Source: Beroe forskalii
Lineage: Eukaryota > Ctenophora > Nuda > Beroida > Beroidae
DNA length: 64,000 nt
Assembly (NCBI GenBank): GCA_011033025.1
Contig: WFMF01000395.1
Coordinates: 103,374-167,373, forward strand
Direction of reading: 5' to 3'
In this document: positions 52,142 through 62,369 of the stretch, one piece after another
Numbering within the stretch: the stretch's first letter is position 1
Layout of the letters: each line of letters begins with the position of its first letter
Made by a program: the position numbers and the translations under genes
The notes under the pieces: generated by a model
The model's input: only the letters and a program-made list of their open reading frames with translations
Told to the model about the DNA's origin: nothing
The model's database searches: none

Positions 52142-52446
52142 TTAATTAGGGCATGATCCAGTACCCAGGAACTCCATCGAGAATATCTTGTCCTTGAAGT
52201 TGTACGTTTCCAACTTTGATATGTATTTTCCTTTGCACACCACCATAGAACGACCAGCCTTCTTGCTGTTCCCGTACCTGTTCTCGAATATGCGCCAGCT
52301 CCCTTTAACGGCCAGGAGGCTCTCAGCTTTGTCACCTCAGCCGACATCGTGCATGTCCTCCAAAACATCCTCATCTTTTTTTAAAGTGGTGAATATTCAT
52401 TCGCTCCCGGTCATTTCTTTCCCACTAAACAGCACGATTTCCCCTC
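52142..52446 (-). pseudogene. Beta-gamma crystallin-like exon with two in-frame TGA codons
   Basis: Minus strand, after a good acceptor (tttattttag). The frame reads GEIVLFSGKEMTGSE, a TGA, IFTTLKKDEDVLEDMHDVG, a TGA, GDKAESLLAVKGSWRIFEN, RYGNSKKAGRSMVVCKGKY, NFKDKIFSMEFLG and a final TAA. The spacing of the hydrophobic-aromatic words, GSW.IFEN, the G.Y turn and FKDKIFS resembles the paired Greek-key motifs of beta-gamma crystallin domains, which bind calcium or are structural. Both TGA codons precede I/G where CGA would fit, so CpG decay of Arg codons is a simple explanation. Identification is by motif spacing only. Confidence 0.45.
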
Positions 52447-53374
52447 TAAAATAAACTACGATAATTGTATAACATAATTAGGGACAGTCCAAATATATAT
52501 GCCTAATACATAATGGAATTGGTTGGTTTCAAGCCATTCCCTTCCGTAACAATCCAAAGTCTTATCTATAAAGGTGTATAACAAACAAATATACAGTAAA
52601 GGTTAATAACAAACATAAGATAAATACTGAACATCGATTTTCTAATCCAAAGATCAGAGTGATTCACAGACTAAACTGTGAATCATCAGAGTCCAATGTC
52701 TTATCTATAGAGGTGTATGGGTATACTACAAACATAACAAAATACTGTATTCGATTTTCTAATTCAAAGATTGACTTATAATACAGTCAAATCTGCCTCA
52801 AAAAGGGGTAAAAAGTGGACAAATTCTACACCAAGCGATTTTGCATGGATTCTATGGTTTTTTGCATAAAAAATCGATCTAACAACTTTCCACACCTCTC
52901 CGGAGTGTGGAAAGTGCCGAAAAATCGATTTTTAGCTGAGGCGCAGCCGACTGATATGTAAAAAAACGTATCCCGGCTTAGGAAGGTCGTAGAGACTTCA
53001 TCTTGGGCGGAAAATGTACGCAATGAGCATGTTTATATACAATTGTCAACAAAGATATGCCCTAAAATGCTCAGGAACGGAGTTACAGGCGAAAAACAGA
53101 TTTTTGGGCAGGCGCCAAGACCTGCATAAGGCGAATTTTGTATCTCAGTCCAGGAAGGTCGTAGAGACTTCATGTTGGGCGGAAAATGTGCATAATGGCC
53201 ATGTTTATATGCAATTGTTGGCAAAATATGCCCTAAAATGCTAAGGAACGGAGTAACTTGGGCGAAAAAACTGATTTTTGGGCCAACGCAAGACCTGATT
53301 TAGGCGAATTTTGTATCTCAGTCCAGGAAGGTCGTAGAGACTTCATCTTGGGCGGAAAATGTGCGCAATGGCCA

Positions 53375-53670
53375 TCTCTAATATAATTTCGCATTCTCTG
53401 TTGTTTGTGCGTAACGGCGGAAACATCTTCGGAACGCGCGCGCATTTACGATTTGTGCGGGTTACCATGGTGACACGTGCAGGGAGAATTGCGCACGCGC
53501 TCATTTCTGTTAATGGTGTTTTGATTAGGTTGCGCGATCTTTAATAACTCTTGAACGGATCGGGGGTTTTTGATGCGGAAAAAATTTTTATTAAATTTGA
53601 ATTGTATTGGTTGAAATTTGCGAGCTTTTAGTGCAGAGCTGTGTATTTGCAGGCACAACGGGCCTGCTAG
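53375..53670 (+). mobile_element. Helitron-like element 1 of 4 (296 bp)
   Basis: Starts TCTCTAATATAATTTCGC and ends with the hairpin GCAGGCACAACGGGCCTGC followed by TAG, so the 3' end is CTAG. Preceded by A (53374). The array inserted between A and T, as Helitrons do. The non-coding body has cgatcgg-type text and gcgcgcg runs. Confidence 0.75.
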
Positions 53671-53961
53671 TCTCTTATATAATTTCGCATTCTCTGTTGC
53701 GTTTTTCGTCCTTTTGTGGACACATTTTAGGGCGCGCGCGTGCAGTACGGAAATAGACGCGCGCGTTGCTATGGTTACATATTGCGCGCGCATTCATTTC
53801 TGTTTAATGATGTTTTGAATACGTTGCTCCGCGTAACTTTTGAACTGATTGGAATTTTTCGATGCGGTAAAAAGTATTTAGTTGATTTGAAATTTGCGAA
53901 CGAGGTGCTGCGTAGCAGCGCCGAGTGAGCTGTGTATTAGCAGGCCCAACGGGCCTGCTAG
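53671..53961 (+). mobile_element. Helitron-like element 2 of 4 (291 bp)
   Basis: Starts TCTCTTATATAATTTCGC directly after the CTAG of copy 1 and ends in a perfect hairpin GCAGGCCC-AAC-GGGCCTGC then TAG. The subterminal block gaggtgctgcgtagcagcgc is shared with copies 3 and 4. Confidence 0.8.
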
Positions 53962-54767
53962 TCTTATATATAATTTCGTAAGAGCACGTGAATTATGTCT
54001 GTCTGTGCGGGCGCACAGTTTAAATTTGAGCTTGCCAAGAAAATATCAAGAGAAACGAAGGCTAAGCTGGGCTAAGTCGCACCGTTGCTATGGATACACG
54101 TATTCTGCACGTGCAGATTATGATCAGTTCTATGCGAGTGCTTTCTATTACGCTACGACTGTTTAATGCTGTGCTGTAGCTTTTTGAGATTTTTTGACGT
54201 TTCCTTAACTTCAAATTTAAGATCTCAAGATGGGGAATGGGTATAACTTGAATAACGGAGGATATTGCAGTTGCATTGCTTTCAGTTTAGCAGAGGTTGG
54301 TCGATAATCAAAATTTAGTCGGTGAAAACAGTAGTAACTGCAGTTGTGAAATTAACCGTTAAGGTTACAAGGTGTGCACAATTCAATCGAGTCGAATGTA
54401 GGTGTAGCAGATTTCGAAGACAGTTCCTGGCCTGCGAACAAAACAAATTATCAATGTCAGTGTCACTATGAGAATCAGTTGCCAGAATTAACATCATCTT
54501 GCAATCAAACGGAACGCTGAACAAAACTCACATGGTTTAGCACGTCTAAGACTATAACCGACGAATTCGATCTATTTTCCACTCTGCTCCTTCATAAATT
54601 TTTTTGAATATTTGATTTTTGCGCATAACTTTTGACCAAATTGGAATTTTTTGATGTAGTAAAAAGTATCCAATCAATTCGAATGGCAGTGTTTAAAACT
54701 TGCGAACGAGGTGCTGCGTAGCAGCGCCGAGTGAGCTGTGTATTTGCAGGCCCAACGGGCCTGCTAG
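53962..54767 (+). mobile_element. Helitron-like element 3 of 4 (806 bp)
   Basis: Starts TCTTATATATAATTTCGTAA and ends in the same hairpin and CTAG. It carries ~450 bp of extra sequence (about 54190-54640) not in the other copies, with no recognised gene, possibly captured or a separate insertion. Confidence 0.75.
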
Positions 54768-55125
54768 TCTTAATAATAAAGTAAATTCACACGTGAATAA
54801 TGTTTGTGCGGGCGCACACCATTAAATTAGAGCTTGCCAAGGAAATATCAAGAAAAAGAAAGGCTAAGCCGGGATAAGCCGGGCTTAGTCGCACCGTTGC
54901 TATGGATACAGATATTCTGCACGTGCAGATTAATCGCGCGCGCGTTCTTTACGGTTTAATGCTGTTTTGATTTCGGAGCTTTATATCTTTTGGTGTGACT
55001 GGAATTTTTCGATGCGGTAAAAATAAATTAGTTGATTTGAGTTGCGGGGTTTGAAATTTTCGAACGAGGTGCTGCGTAGCAGCGCCGAGTGAGCTCTGTG
55101 TATGCAGGCCCAACGGGCCTGCTAG
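54768..55125 (+). mobile_element. Helitron-like element 4 of 4 (358 bp)
   Basis: Starts TCTTAATAATAAAGTAAATT and ends in the same hairpin and CTAG at 55125. The next base is T, and the host repeat resumes (tgtttatatacaattgttca). Paralogous host units at 53199 and 55290 read ggccatgtttatat uninterrupted, proving the A/T target site. Confidence 0.8.
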
Positions 55126-55915
55126 TGTTTATATACAATTGTTCACAAAAATATGCCCTTAAATGATAAGGAACGGAGTAACGGGCGAAAAACTGATTTT
55201 TTGGGCCAACACAAGACCTGCATAAGGCGAATTTTGTATCTCAGTCCAGGAAGGTCGTAGAGACCCCATCCCGGGCGGAAAATGTGCGCAATGGCCATGT
55301 TTATATATACAATTGTTCACAAAAATATGCCCTAAAATGCTAAGGAACGGAGTAACGGGGGAAAAACTGATTTTTTGGGCCAACACAATACCTGATTTAG
55401 GCCAATTTTGTATCTCAGTCCAGGAAGGTTGTAGAGAGTTCATCTTGGGCCGTGGGCGGAAAATGTGCGCAATGGCCATGTTTATTCTGTACGACTTGCT
55501 GATAAAAGAGTAAAAGGATAATAAACATGTGCCCTGAAATTCTCACTGGGAAGAAAGTTATAGGCGAAAAATGAAATTTGGCGATGGTTTGAGACGATTT
55601 TCATATAATCACTGTCCAGTAAAAGAGACGGGTAACGGACATTTGATCTCATGACATTTCATCTCACGGCACTTTATCTTGTAATATTTCAACCCCACGC
55701 AAAGGTAAGGATCTGGGTTAGGGTAATGGTTAGCGTATGGGTAAGAGTTAGGATTCGGAGTAAGGTTTTAGGGTCAGGACAGGGAGATGAAGTATCCTGA
55801 CATGAAATTTCGTACACCCATAGAGACTTCCGGCCGAGCAGAAAATAATTGGAATGGTCAACTCAGGAAGTAGAAGAGAGTACAGAAATGTGTCTAAAAC
55901 GAGGTAACGATTAAC

Positions 55916-56335
55916 CACCATAAAGGACTGGGCTTTGCCCATTGAGCTAGTTAAATCCCAATCAGTGGGAATAATATTTACACAGTCTGGCTGGGTCTGA
56001 CCTCCCAGTGAATCATCTAGACAAAGAGAGGTGGTGCATTATAGCCGCCTTTGGCAGATCTTCTGACTTAATCTGCAGGCAAGCCTTGTCTTGCTTTTGC
56101 AGTCTGATTGTTGCCACGGGCGTTGGCAGCCCGCCGGTCCAGAGGGGTCCAGGAACGGCTGGCTGCTCTCAGCTGAGGATATCCCTGGCAGTAGGGTGGC
56201 CTAAAAACCACCCAGGAGTTCACACCCTTAGCCTAGCGTATTAGGGATAGTCTCCATGCTCAGCATGGCTGCCACCGGCCTGGCCGATTAAACCGACCCT
56301 GGCCGTTTTACTAAGACTAAGACCATACAGGACTG
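55916..56335 (+). mobile_element. SINE-like dispersed repeat (longest copy)
   Basis: About 420 bp ending in 'ggccgttttactaagactaag'. Related copies lie at 46795-47115 (+) and 33978-36450 (-). No clear tRNA-type A and B boxes were found, so it could be a 5'-truncated LINE tail instead of a true SINE. It is nested in the TA-flanked element. Confidence 0.65.
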
Positions 56336-58348
56336 GAATAAATGTCTGACCAAGATAGAAAAATCTTCTATATCAGGCCTGTTAGCTGCCAAAAATTAGT
56401 TTTTTCGCCCGTTACTCCGTTCCTGAGCATTTTTTAGGGCATATTTTGTCAACAATTGTATATAAACATGGCCATTGCGCACATTTTCCGCCTAAGATGA
56501 AGTTTCTACGACCTTCCTAGACTGAGATACAAAATTCTCCTGAAGCAGGTCTTGCGCCTGCCCAAAAAATCTGTTTTTCGCTCGTAACTCCATTCCTGAG
56601 CATTTTAGGGCATATTTTTGTTGACAATTGTATATAAACATGGCCATTGCGCACATTTTCCGCCCAAGATGAAGTCTCTACGACCTTCCTGGACTGAGAT
56701 ACAAAATTCGCCTAAATCAGGTCTTGCATCTGCCCGAAAAATCTGTTTTCCGCCCGTTACTCCATTCCTAAGCATTTTAGGGCATATTTTTGTTGACAAT
56801 TGTATATAAACATGCTCATTGCGCACATTTTCCGCCCAAGATGAAGTCTCTACGACCTTCCTGAGCCGAGATACAATTTTTACATATCAGTCGGCTGCCT
56901 CAGCTAAAAATCGATTTTTGGCACTTTCCACACCCGGAGGGGTGTGGAAAGTTGTTAGATCGATTTTTCATGCAAAACTATAGAATCCATGCAAAATCGC
57001 TTGGTGTAGAATTTGTCCACTTTTAAATCCAATTTTGACTGTATTATTAAGAGACAGAAGAGACTAAACTGTTATCTTGAAAATGCAAGGTCCTCCCTTG
57101 TCAACGGCAATGAGGTTTTTCCATCAGCAGGTGGCGAGAAAGAACGGAGTGGTTTCGGTTATAAATTACAATAATGCTATTGCAGTAGTTGCATGTCAAA
57201 CGCATTATACATAACACCTTATTAGCAAGTTTATGCAGTGTACTTGTTCAAAATGCCTATAGTCTGGTGTACCGTAATAAAGTGGTCATAAAAGCTAAAG
57301 TAGGAATGAACATTTCATTACCACACGAAATTTTACCACACGTGATAATATTACACTTGGGTGGTGGAAGGCAAGTCATATCGCATTAAGACAGAGGTTT
57401 TTTATTACAGGGGTTGGTACTTTTTACGAATTACTAACCTGAATTATGCACCGACCTTACTCGTTAAAAAAAATTCTGAGGTTATGATATGATAAATGCA
57501 CAACTGGCTCTACCGTGTGTAAGGCATTATTATGCACTGTACCACTGAACCAAAATGAAATATTTGGTCTAAATAATTCAAATAATATCACAATTCACAA
57601 ACCGTAGCATTCACTCGGAGACGGTGATATGTATTTAACGGAGTTCAGCTTGTCATTTTTGGAACCCAAATTATTTCTGTTCTCGCCCGGACAAAGCCTT
57701 GAGAACACCTTTCTATAACTGAAATCATGGTGATGTATAATATAATGTGCTAAAGAATGGATGGTTATAATATATATTATTACCCTCCCGTGGCTCAAAC
57801 TCCAGTGTGATAATTATCGATATATCACTCCTTTATAGGACTATAACTGAACATTGGCGGAATAATAGAGCAGAATATCGTTAAATGAATTGTTGATTTT
57901 ATAAAGGAGCATTCGAAAATCTATAAAAACGTTGAATTCAGACGAGGGTCGTCAGACCCGAGTGGGAGGGAGTACTGTTTTGTCGGGTAATAATACAATT
58001 AACAAACTCATGGATCGTGTGATATCGAAAATTGTCAAACTCGGCTGACGCCTCGTGTGATAATTATCGATATAACACTCCCATTCGTTTGTTAATCGTA
58101 CAATGTACTTTAAGGGCTTATTGAGACGAACACGCAGACAATTTTGCCACGGAATTTTACCACGGAATTATACCACGGAATTCCGCGATGGTGGTCGGGC
58201 TTCTTGGATACTGCCTGAATTTCTTGTACAACCAAAAGCATGTAGGAAGTAGGAACTAGGGATAGCCAAAATGCTGGGATTTGTGTAAAAGTGGCATGTG
58301 TTGTAGGGCATAGGCTGTTTAATTGAGATTTGGAATACTCTTCTTTGT

Positions 58349-58400
58349 ATTGTCAGACGTTGTCTGACCCCCGAGAGGGGGTCAGGCAGCGTCGGACAAT
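58349..58400. repeat. 52-nt hairpin containing the TCAGACGTTGTCTGACCCCC motif
   Basis: A 24-nt arm beginning ATTGTCAGACGTTGTCTGAC pairs with a 24-nt arm ending GTCGGACAAT around a GAGA loop. The arm word is the dispersed GTCAGACAACGTCTGAC motif found at many places in the window. Confidence 0.8.
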
Positions 58401-58649
58401 CTCTGTACCCCCTATTGTTTCCCAATTTGTTTACCCATTCCCCCTTTGGTTTCCCCATAATGAAATACTTCAAAAATTAGCTTTCTATTAAAGAGCATTT
58501 GCTGGTCTAAGAGTGTTTTCTATTACGATATACTAGCGTCTTAGCGCCCATTACATCTGTATGTATTCCTTCAGTTAGCGAAAATTCCACCCATAATATC
58601 GGTTCCCTTCCCTTTTCTTGCGTCTTGCGCCCATTGTGTAGAATTTTGG

Positions 58650-58694
58650 GGTGTTATCCAATGCCGGAAAGGAGAACCGGCATTGGATAACACC
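58650..58694. repeat. 45-nt perfect hairpin
   Basis: GGTGTTATCCAATGCCGG and its exact complement, with a 9-nt loop (aaaggagaa). Isolated; possibly the remains of a short foldback element. Confidence 0.85.
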
Positions 58695-59109
58695 AGGATT
58701 TAAAAGTTTAATGATTTAATGAGCAGCCCAATGACTTCTGGCGATAACGCTTGTCCTAATGATAAAGTCGTGTGTACACAAAATTATCCTCCTTGGTTCC
58801 TTGACTCCTTACATCGCTCAAATTGCGTAATAAATAGAGGAGAGGTTTAAAATGATTCCTTTATGATGTATTGTTGAAATACCTGAGGTGTCGCCACCTC
58901 TGAGATCGGTGTCTGAAATTTCCACAAAACCAAAATTTGTACGCGTGTGATACTGATTTAACAGTATATTCACCTACGTACATGGCGCCGCGCGATCGGA
59001 AATTTCAGAAGAATTCTCATTTCTCGAGATGGCGACACCTGCCTACAACTTCTTCCTTATTTTAGTATTTTAGAAATCTAGTTTCCATGAGTTTAATCGT
59101 CAAAAAATA

Positions 59110-60570
59110 GGCATAATAGGCCGCGAACTTTAGTTCGCCGCGAACTCGGGCGAACTCAGGCGAACCCGCGCGAACTCCGCGCGGGTTCGCAAGCGTTCGC
59201 CGACAGTTCGCCGGACGTTCGCCGAACTCCGGGCGAACTCGAGCGAACTCAGGCGAACCCGCGCGGAGTTCGCCGCAAACTGGCGAACTAGTTCGCCGCG
59301 AACTAGTTCGCAGCGAACTAAAAATTTTTGGTTGGCGAACGATTGTTCGCCGGCGAACAATCGTTCGCGGCGAACTAGTTCGTGGCGAACAAGTTCGCGG
59401 CGGACTAGTTCGCCGCGAACTAGTTCGCCAAGAACTAGTTTTTTCTAAGTTCGCGGCGAACTTCATTATTCATTTTATGCTGCGAACTTGTTTGTCATCA
59501 ACTATAACAATTCCGCTGCAAACTGCCAAACTAGTTCACCTCGAACGATTGTTCGCCAACCCAAACCCTAACCCGAATCCAAACGCGAACCCAACCCGAA
59601 CCCAACCACGAACCCTAACCCAAACCCTAACCCAAACCCTAACCCAAACCCTAACCCAAACCCTAACCCAAACCCAAAGTCCAAACCCAAACCCTAACCC
59701 AAACCCAAACCCTAACCCAAACCCTAACCCAAACCCAAACCCTAACCCAAACCCTAACCCAAACCCTAACCCAAACCCTAAGGGGCCATCCATAAAGGAC
59801 GTCCGCAATGAGGGGGGAGGAGGGGGTCTGCCCAATGCGGACGTTTGTGGACATAGGGGGGAGGGGGTGTTTGGTCAAATGCGGACGTCCGCAATTTTTG
59901 GAAGTTATGGTCGATTTGACGGTTATTTCACAAGAAAATCGTGAAATTTCGGGCCCAGAATGATGACTCAAAAGATTTTTAAGAAAAGTGCGGACGTCCT
60001 GTGGGGAGGGAGGGTTTCTGAAATGCGGACGTTTGCGGACAAGGGGGAGGGAGGGGTCTAAAATGCTCGAAATTTTGCGGACGTCCTTTATAGTTCATGG
60101 ATGGGCCCTAACCCAAACCCAACCCAAACCCTAACCGAAGGCGAAGGGGTCAGACAACGTCGGACAAGAGTTCGCCGCGAACTAGTTCGCCGCGAACTTA
60201 GAAAAAAGTAGTTCGCGGCGAACTAGTCCGCCGCGAACTAGTTCGCTGCGAACTCGTTCGCCGCGAACGAGTCCGCCGCGAACTCCAAAAAATCGTTCGC
60301 CAACCAAAAATTTTAAGTTCGCTGCGAACTAGTTCGCGGCGAACTAGTTCGCCAGTTTGCGGCGAACTCCGCGCGGGTTCGCCTGAGTTCGCTCGAGTTC
60401 GCCCGGAGTTCGGCGAACGTCTGGCGAACTCTCGGCGAACTTCAGCGGAGTTCGCCAAGGAAAAAAATTGGCGAACTGTCGAGACGCTTGCGAACCCGCG
60501 CGGAGTTCGCGCGGGTTCGCCTGAGTTCGCCCGGGTTCGCGGCGAACTAAAGTTCGCGGCCTATTATGCC
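59110..60570. mobile_element. Foldback element D, TTCGCCGCGAACTAGTTCGC arms
   Basis: Termini GGCATAATAGGCCGCGAACT and its exact complement. The 8-bp duplication AAAAAATA lies at 59102-59109 and 60571-60578. Arms are strings of GTTCGCGGCGAAC and AACTAGTT, which form nested palindromes. The core has a (CCCAAACCCTAA)n tract (59556-59780, 60108-60140) split by a MITE. It shares GGCATAAT ends with foldback C. No transposase. Confidence 0.92.
59782..60107. mobile_element. MITE inserted in the telomere-like core of foldback D
   Basis: GGGGCCATCCATAAAGGACG with 'tccgca' at the left pairs with 'tgcggacgtcctttat' and 'catggatgggcc' at the right. CCCTAA is on both sides, but it is also the repeat unit, so a target duplication cannot be proved. 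Related pieces lie in the core of foldback B (40563-40700, 41630-41720). Confidence 0.7.
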
Positions 60571-60579
60571 AAAAAATAA

Positions 60580-62360
60580 GAAAGCAGGAAATTAACGAGG
60601 CCACATAGAAGACCCAATATCTGGAGAGGAAGTTGACCTGACCCACTGCAGTTGTCTTAGTACACTAGTACCCATGGTTGCAACTAGTTTGTGTCATGAA
60701 ACATCTACCTCTTTAAAGATCTTTTCTGGGCCCATTTCCCAAATACCAGGTTTTCAGATGTTGCGACACAATTTTAGCCTCGAAACAGCAACACAAGCCA
60801 GTAAAAACATTTAAGCATATTCCTGATACTAAAATGAAGTTGAAACTTTGACACACTGGGATGAGTTGGTGGGCGGTGGCTCTCATGGGAGGTTACTAAA
60901 TGACTTCCTCCCCATGATTATCCAAATACTTGACCTTATTTTTGCATCAAGTGGACAAAACAACGTAAAGAATCCTAAATTTGAATCAAGGAAGTGTATT
61001 TTAGTATTTTATTCTCTTGATTAAGATGAAGTAACTTTTAGAAGACTAAAGCACATCCTTGATGCATAAAATGGCTGAAAATTTTAATACCGGATGCATC
61101 AAAAATAAACCTTACAGAAGTTGAGTAATGTATACTCTAGTAGCAGGGTGTAGTTGAGTGTGCACTTTGTTGGCCACAAAGTTTCTCGGTTCAGGGTCGT
61201 TTATTATGTTATTCTGCACCAGAATCACCTAGGTACGCAATTTGTATCGCTACTATGGACCCTGTGGGGCCATTTTTGTAATCCCCCTCAGGCGCGTATA
61301 GTGAAAATTCATATCTCCGTCCAGGAAGGTCGTAGAGACTTCATTTTTAGCTCAAACGAATCGCAATGACCATGTTTTTATGCAATTTTTATCGCGAATA
61401 TGCCTTAAAATGCCCAGGAAAAAAGTTATGGACCAAAAACTGGTTTTTCCGTGTATCGCTAGCAAATTACACATGTTGTTTTGATATCTCGGTCCAGGAA
61501 GGTCGTAGAGACTTCGTTTTGAGATTTAAAAAATCGCAATGACCATGTTTTTATACAATTTTCAATGTAAATATACCATAAAGTGCTCAGAAAAATAGTT
61601 ATGGGCCAAAAAGTGGTTTTTCAGTGTAGCGCAAGCCTATATAAAGATATAATGCTGCATAAGAATTGGGATTTTGCATCTCAGTTCAAGAAATACCTCC
61701 AGACTCTATCTTTTAACCTAAAAACAGGGTGGTTTAATGTTAATAAAGCAAAATTTTAAGCCAGATTCAGTCAGGTACTGTATGCAATTTTATTGCTGTT
61801 CAGATCCCTGGTAATCTATTTTCTTAATTGCCCTATGTTGCTTACTGCATAGTGAAAATTTGCATCTTGGTCCAAGAAGATCATAGAGACTTGGTCTTAA
61901 TAAGCTTGAAAATCTGAAATGGCCATGCTATTCATATTCAATTTGTTATAACACTAGTAAGTATGTTATACATAGAAGGACTCAGGGAAATGTTATTAAG
62001 TACCTACTCATGATATTTACTTTTAATTTGGACCATGTGCTTTGGTCAACCTGTGTGATGGAGGATTCTTGTAAATCGTTCCAGGAGCACAAGAGACTTC
62101 GTTTCTTGTACTACCGAGGATATTTCAGGCAATTCTGAACACGGATCACCTAGGTAGCTAGATAAACCCTGCACTGTGTCCTTTTTTCTTAATTGCCCAA
62201 TGGCATTTCTTAAGACCTTAAGTTTTACAGAAATAAATAAAATTCATATCTTTGACCAGTAAGATCCAAGGTAGTACAGAAATAAACACTTGTCTCATAT
62301 ACTGTACTCATCAAGGAACTTCCTAGCTAAGGCCTCCTAGCTACGATCACCTAGATAGTG
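60580..62360. other. Gene-poor stretch with diverged tandem units
   Basis: From ~61310 to 61900, about three diverged ~185-bp units share 'ccaggaaggtcgtagagact' and 'aatgaccatgttttta' with the tandem units of the TA-flanked element at 52.9-56.9 kb. No gene is supported. Confidence 0.5.
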
Positions 62361-62369
62361 TCTTCTAGC

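Larger units (their letters stand above)
52784..57041. mobile_element. TA-flanked inverted-repeat element, 4.26 kb, with nested insertions
   Basis: The ends CAGTCAAATCTGCCTC and (complement) CAGTCAAAATTGGATT are flanked by TA at 52782-52783 and 57042-57043, as in Tc1/mariner-type elements. Arms share tggacaaattctacaccaag, gattttgcatggattctat, and 'aactttccacacc', and then tandem ~190-bp units containing ggaaggtcgtagagacttca and 'ttaggg catattttt' text (52975-53370, 55127-55490, and inverted at 56395-56880). Helitrons (53375-55125) and a SINE-like repeat (55916-56335) are nested. No transposase is visible. Confidence 0.7.
57045..59100. other. Gene-poor stretch with two strong hairpins
   Basis: No supported gene. 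The segment tgataattatcgatat(a)acactcc occurs at ~57808 and ~58060, and 58905-58970 matches the start of the window. Short MITE-like ends (ccacggaatttta) occur near 58150. The hairpins are listed separately. Confidence 0.4.

Noticed and set aside
52120-52374. 84-codon minus-strand frame (MRMFWRTCTMSAEV)
   Set aside because: It is the out-of-frame shadow of the crystallin-like frame, which has the coherent motif spacing.
55916-56335. tRNA-derived SINE head
   Set aside because: No convincing A box/B box pair or cloverleaf was found, so the term SINE-like is used only for size, dispersal and tail.
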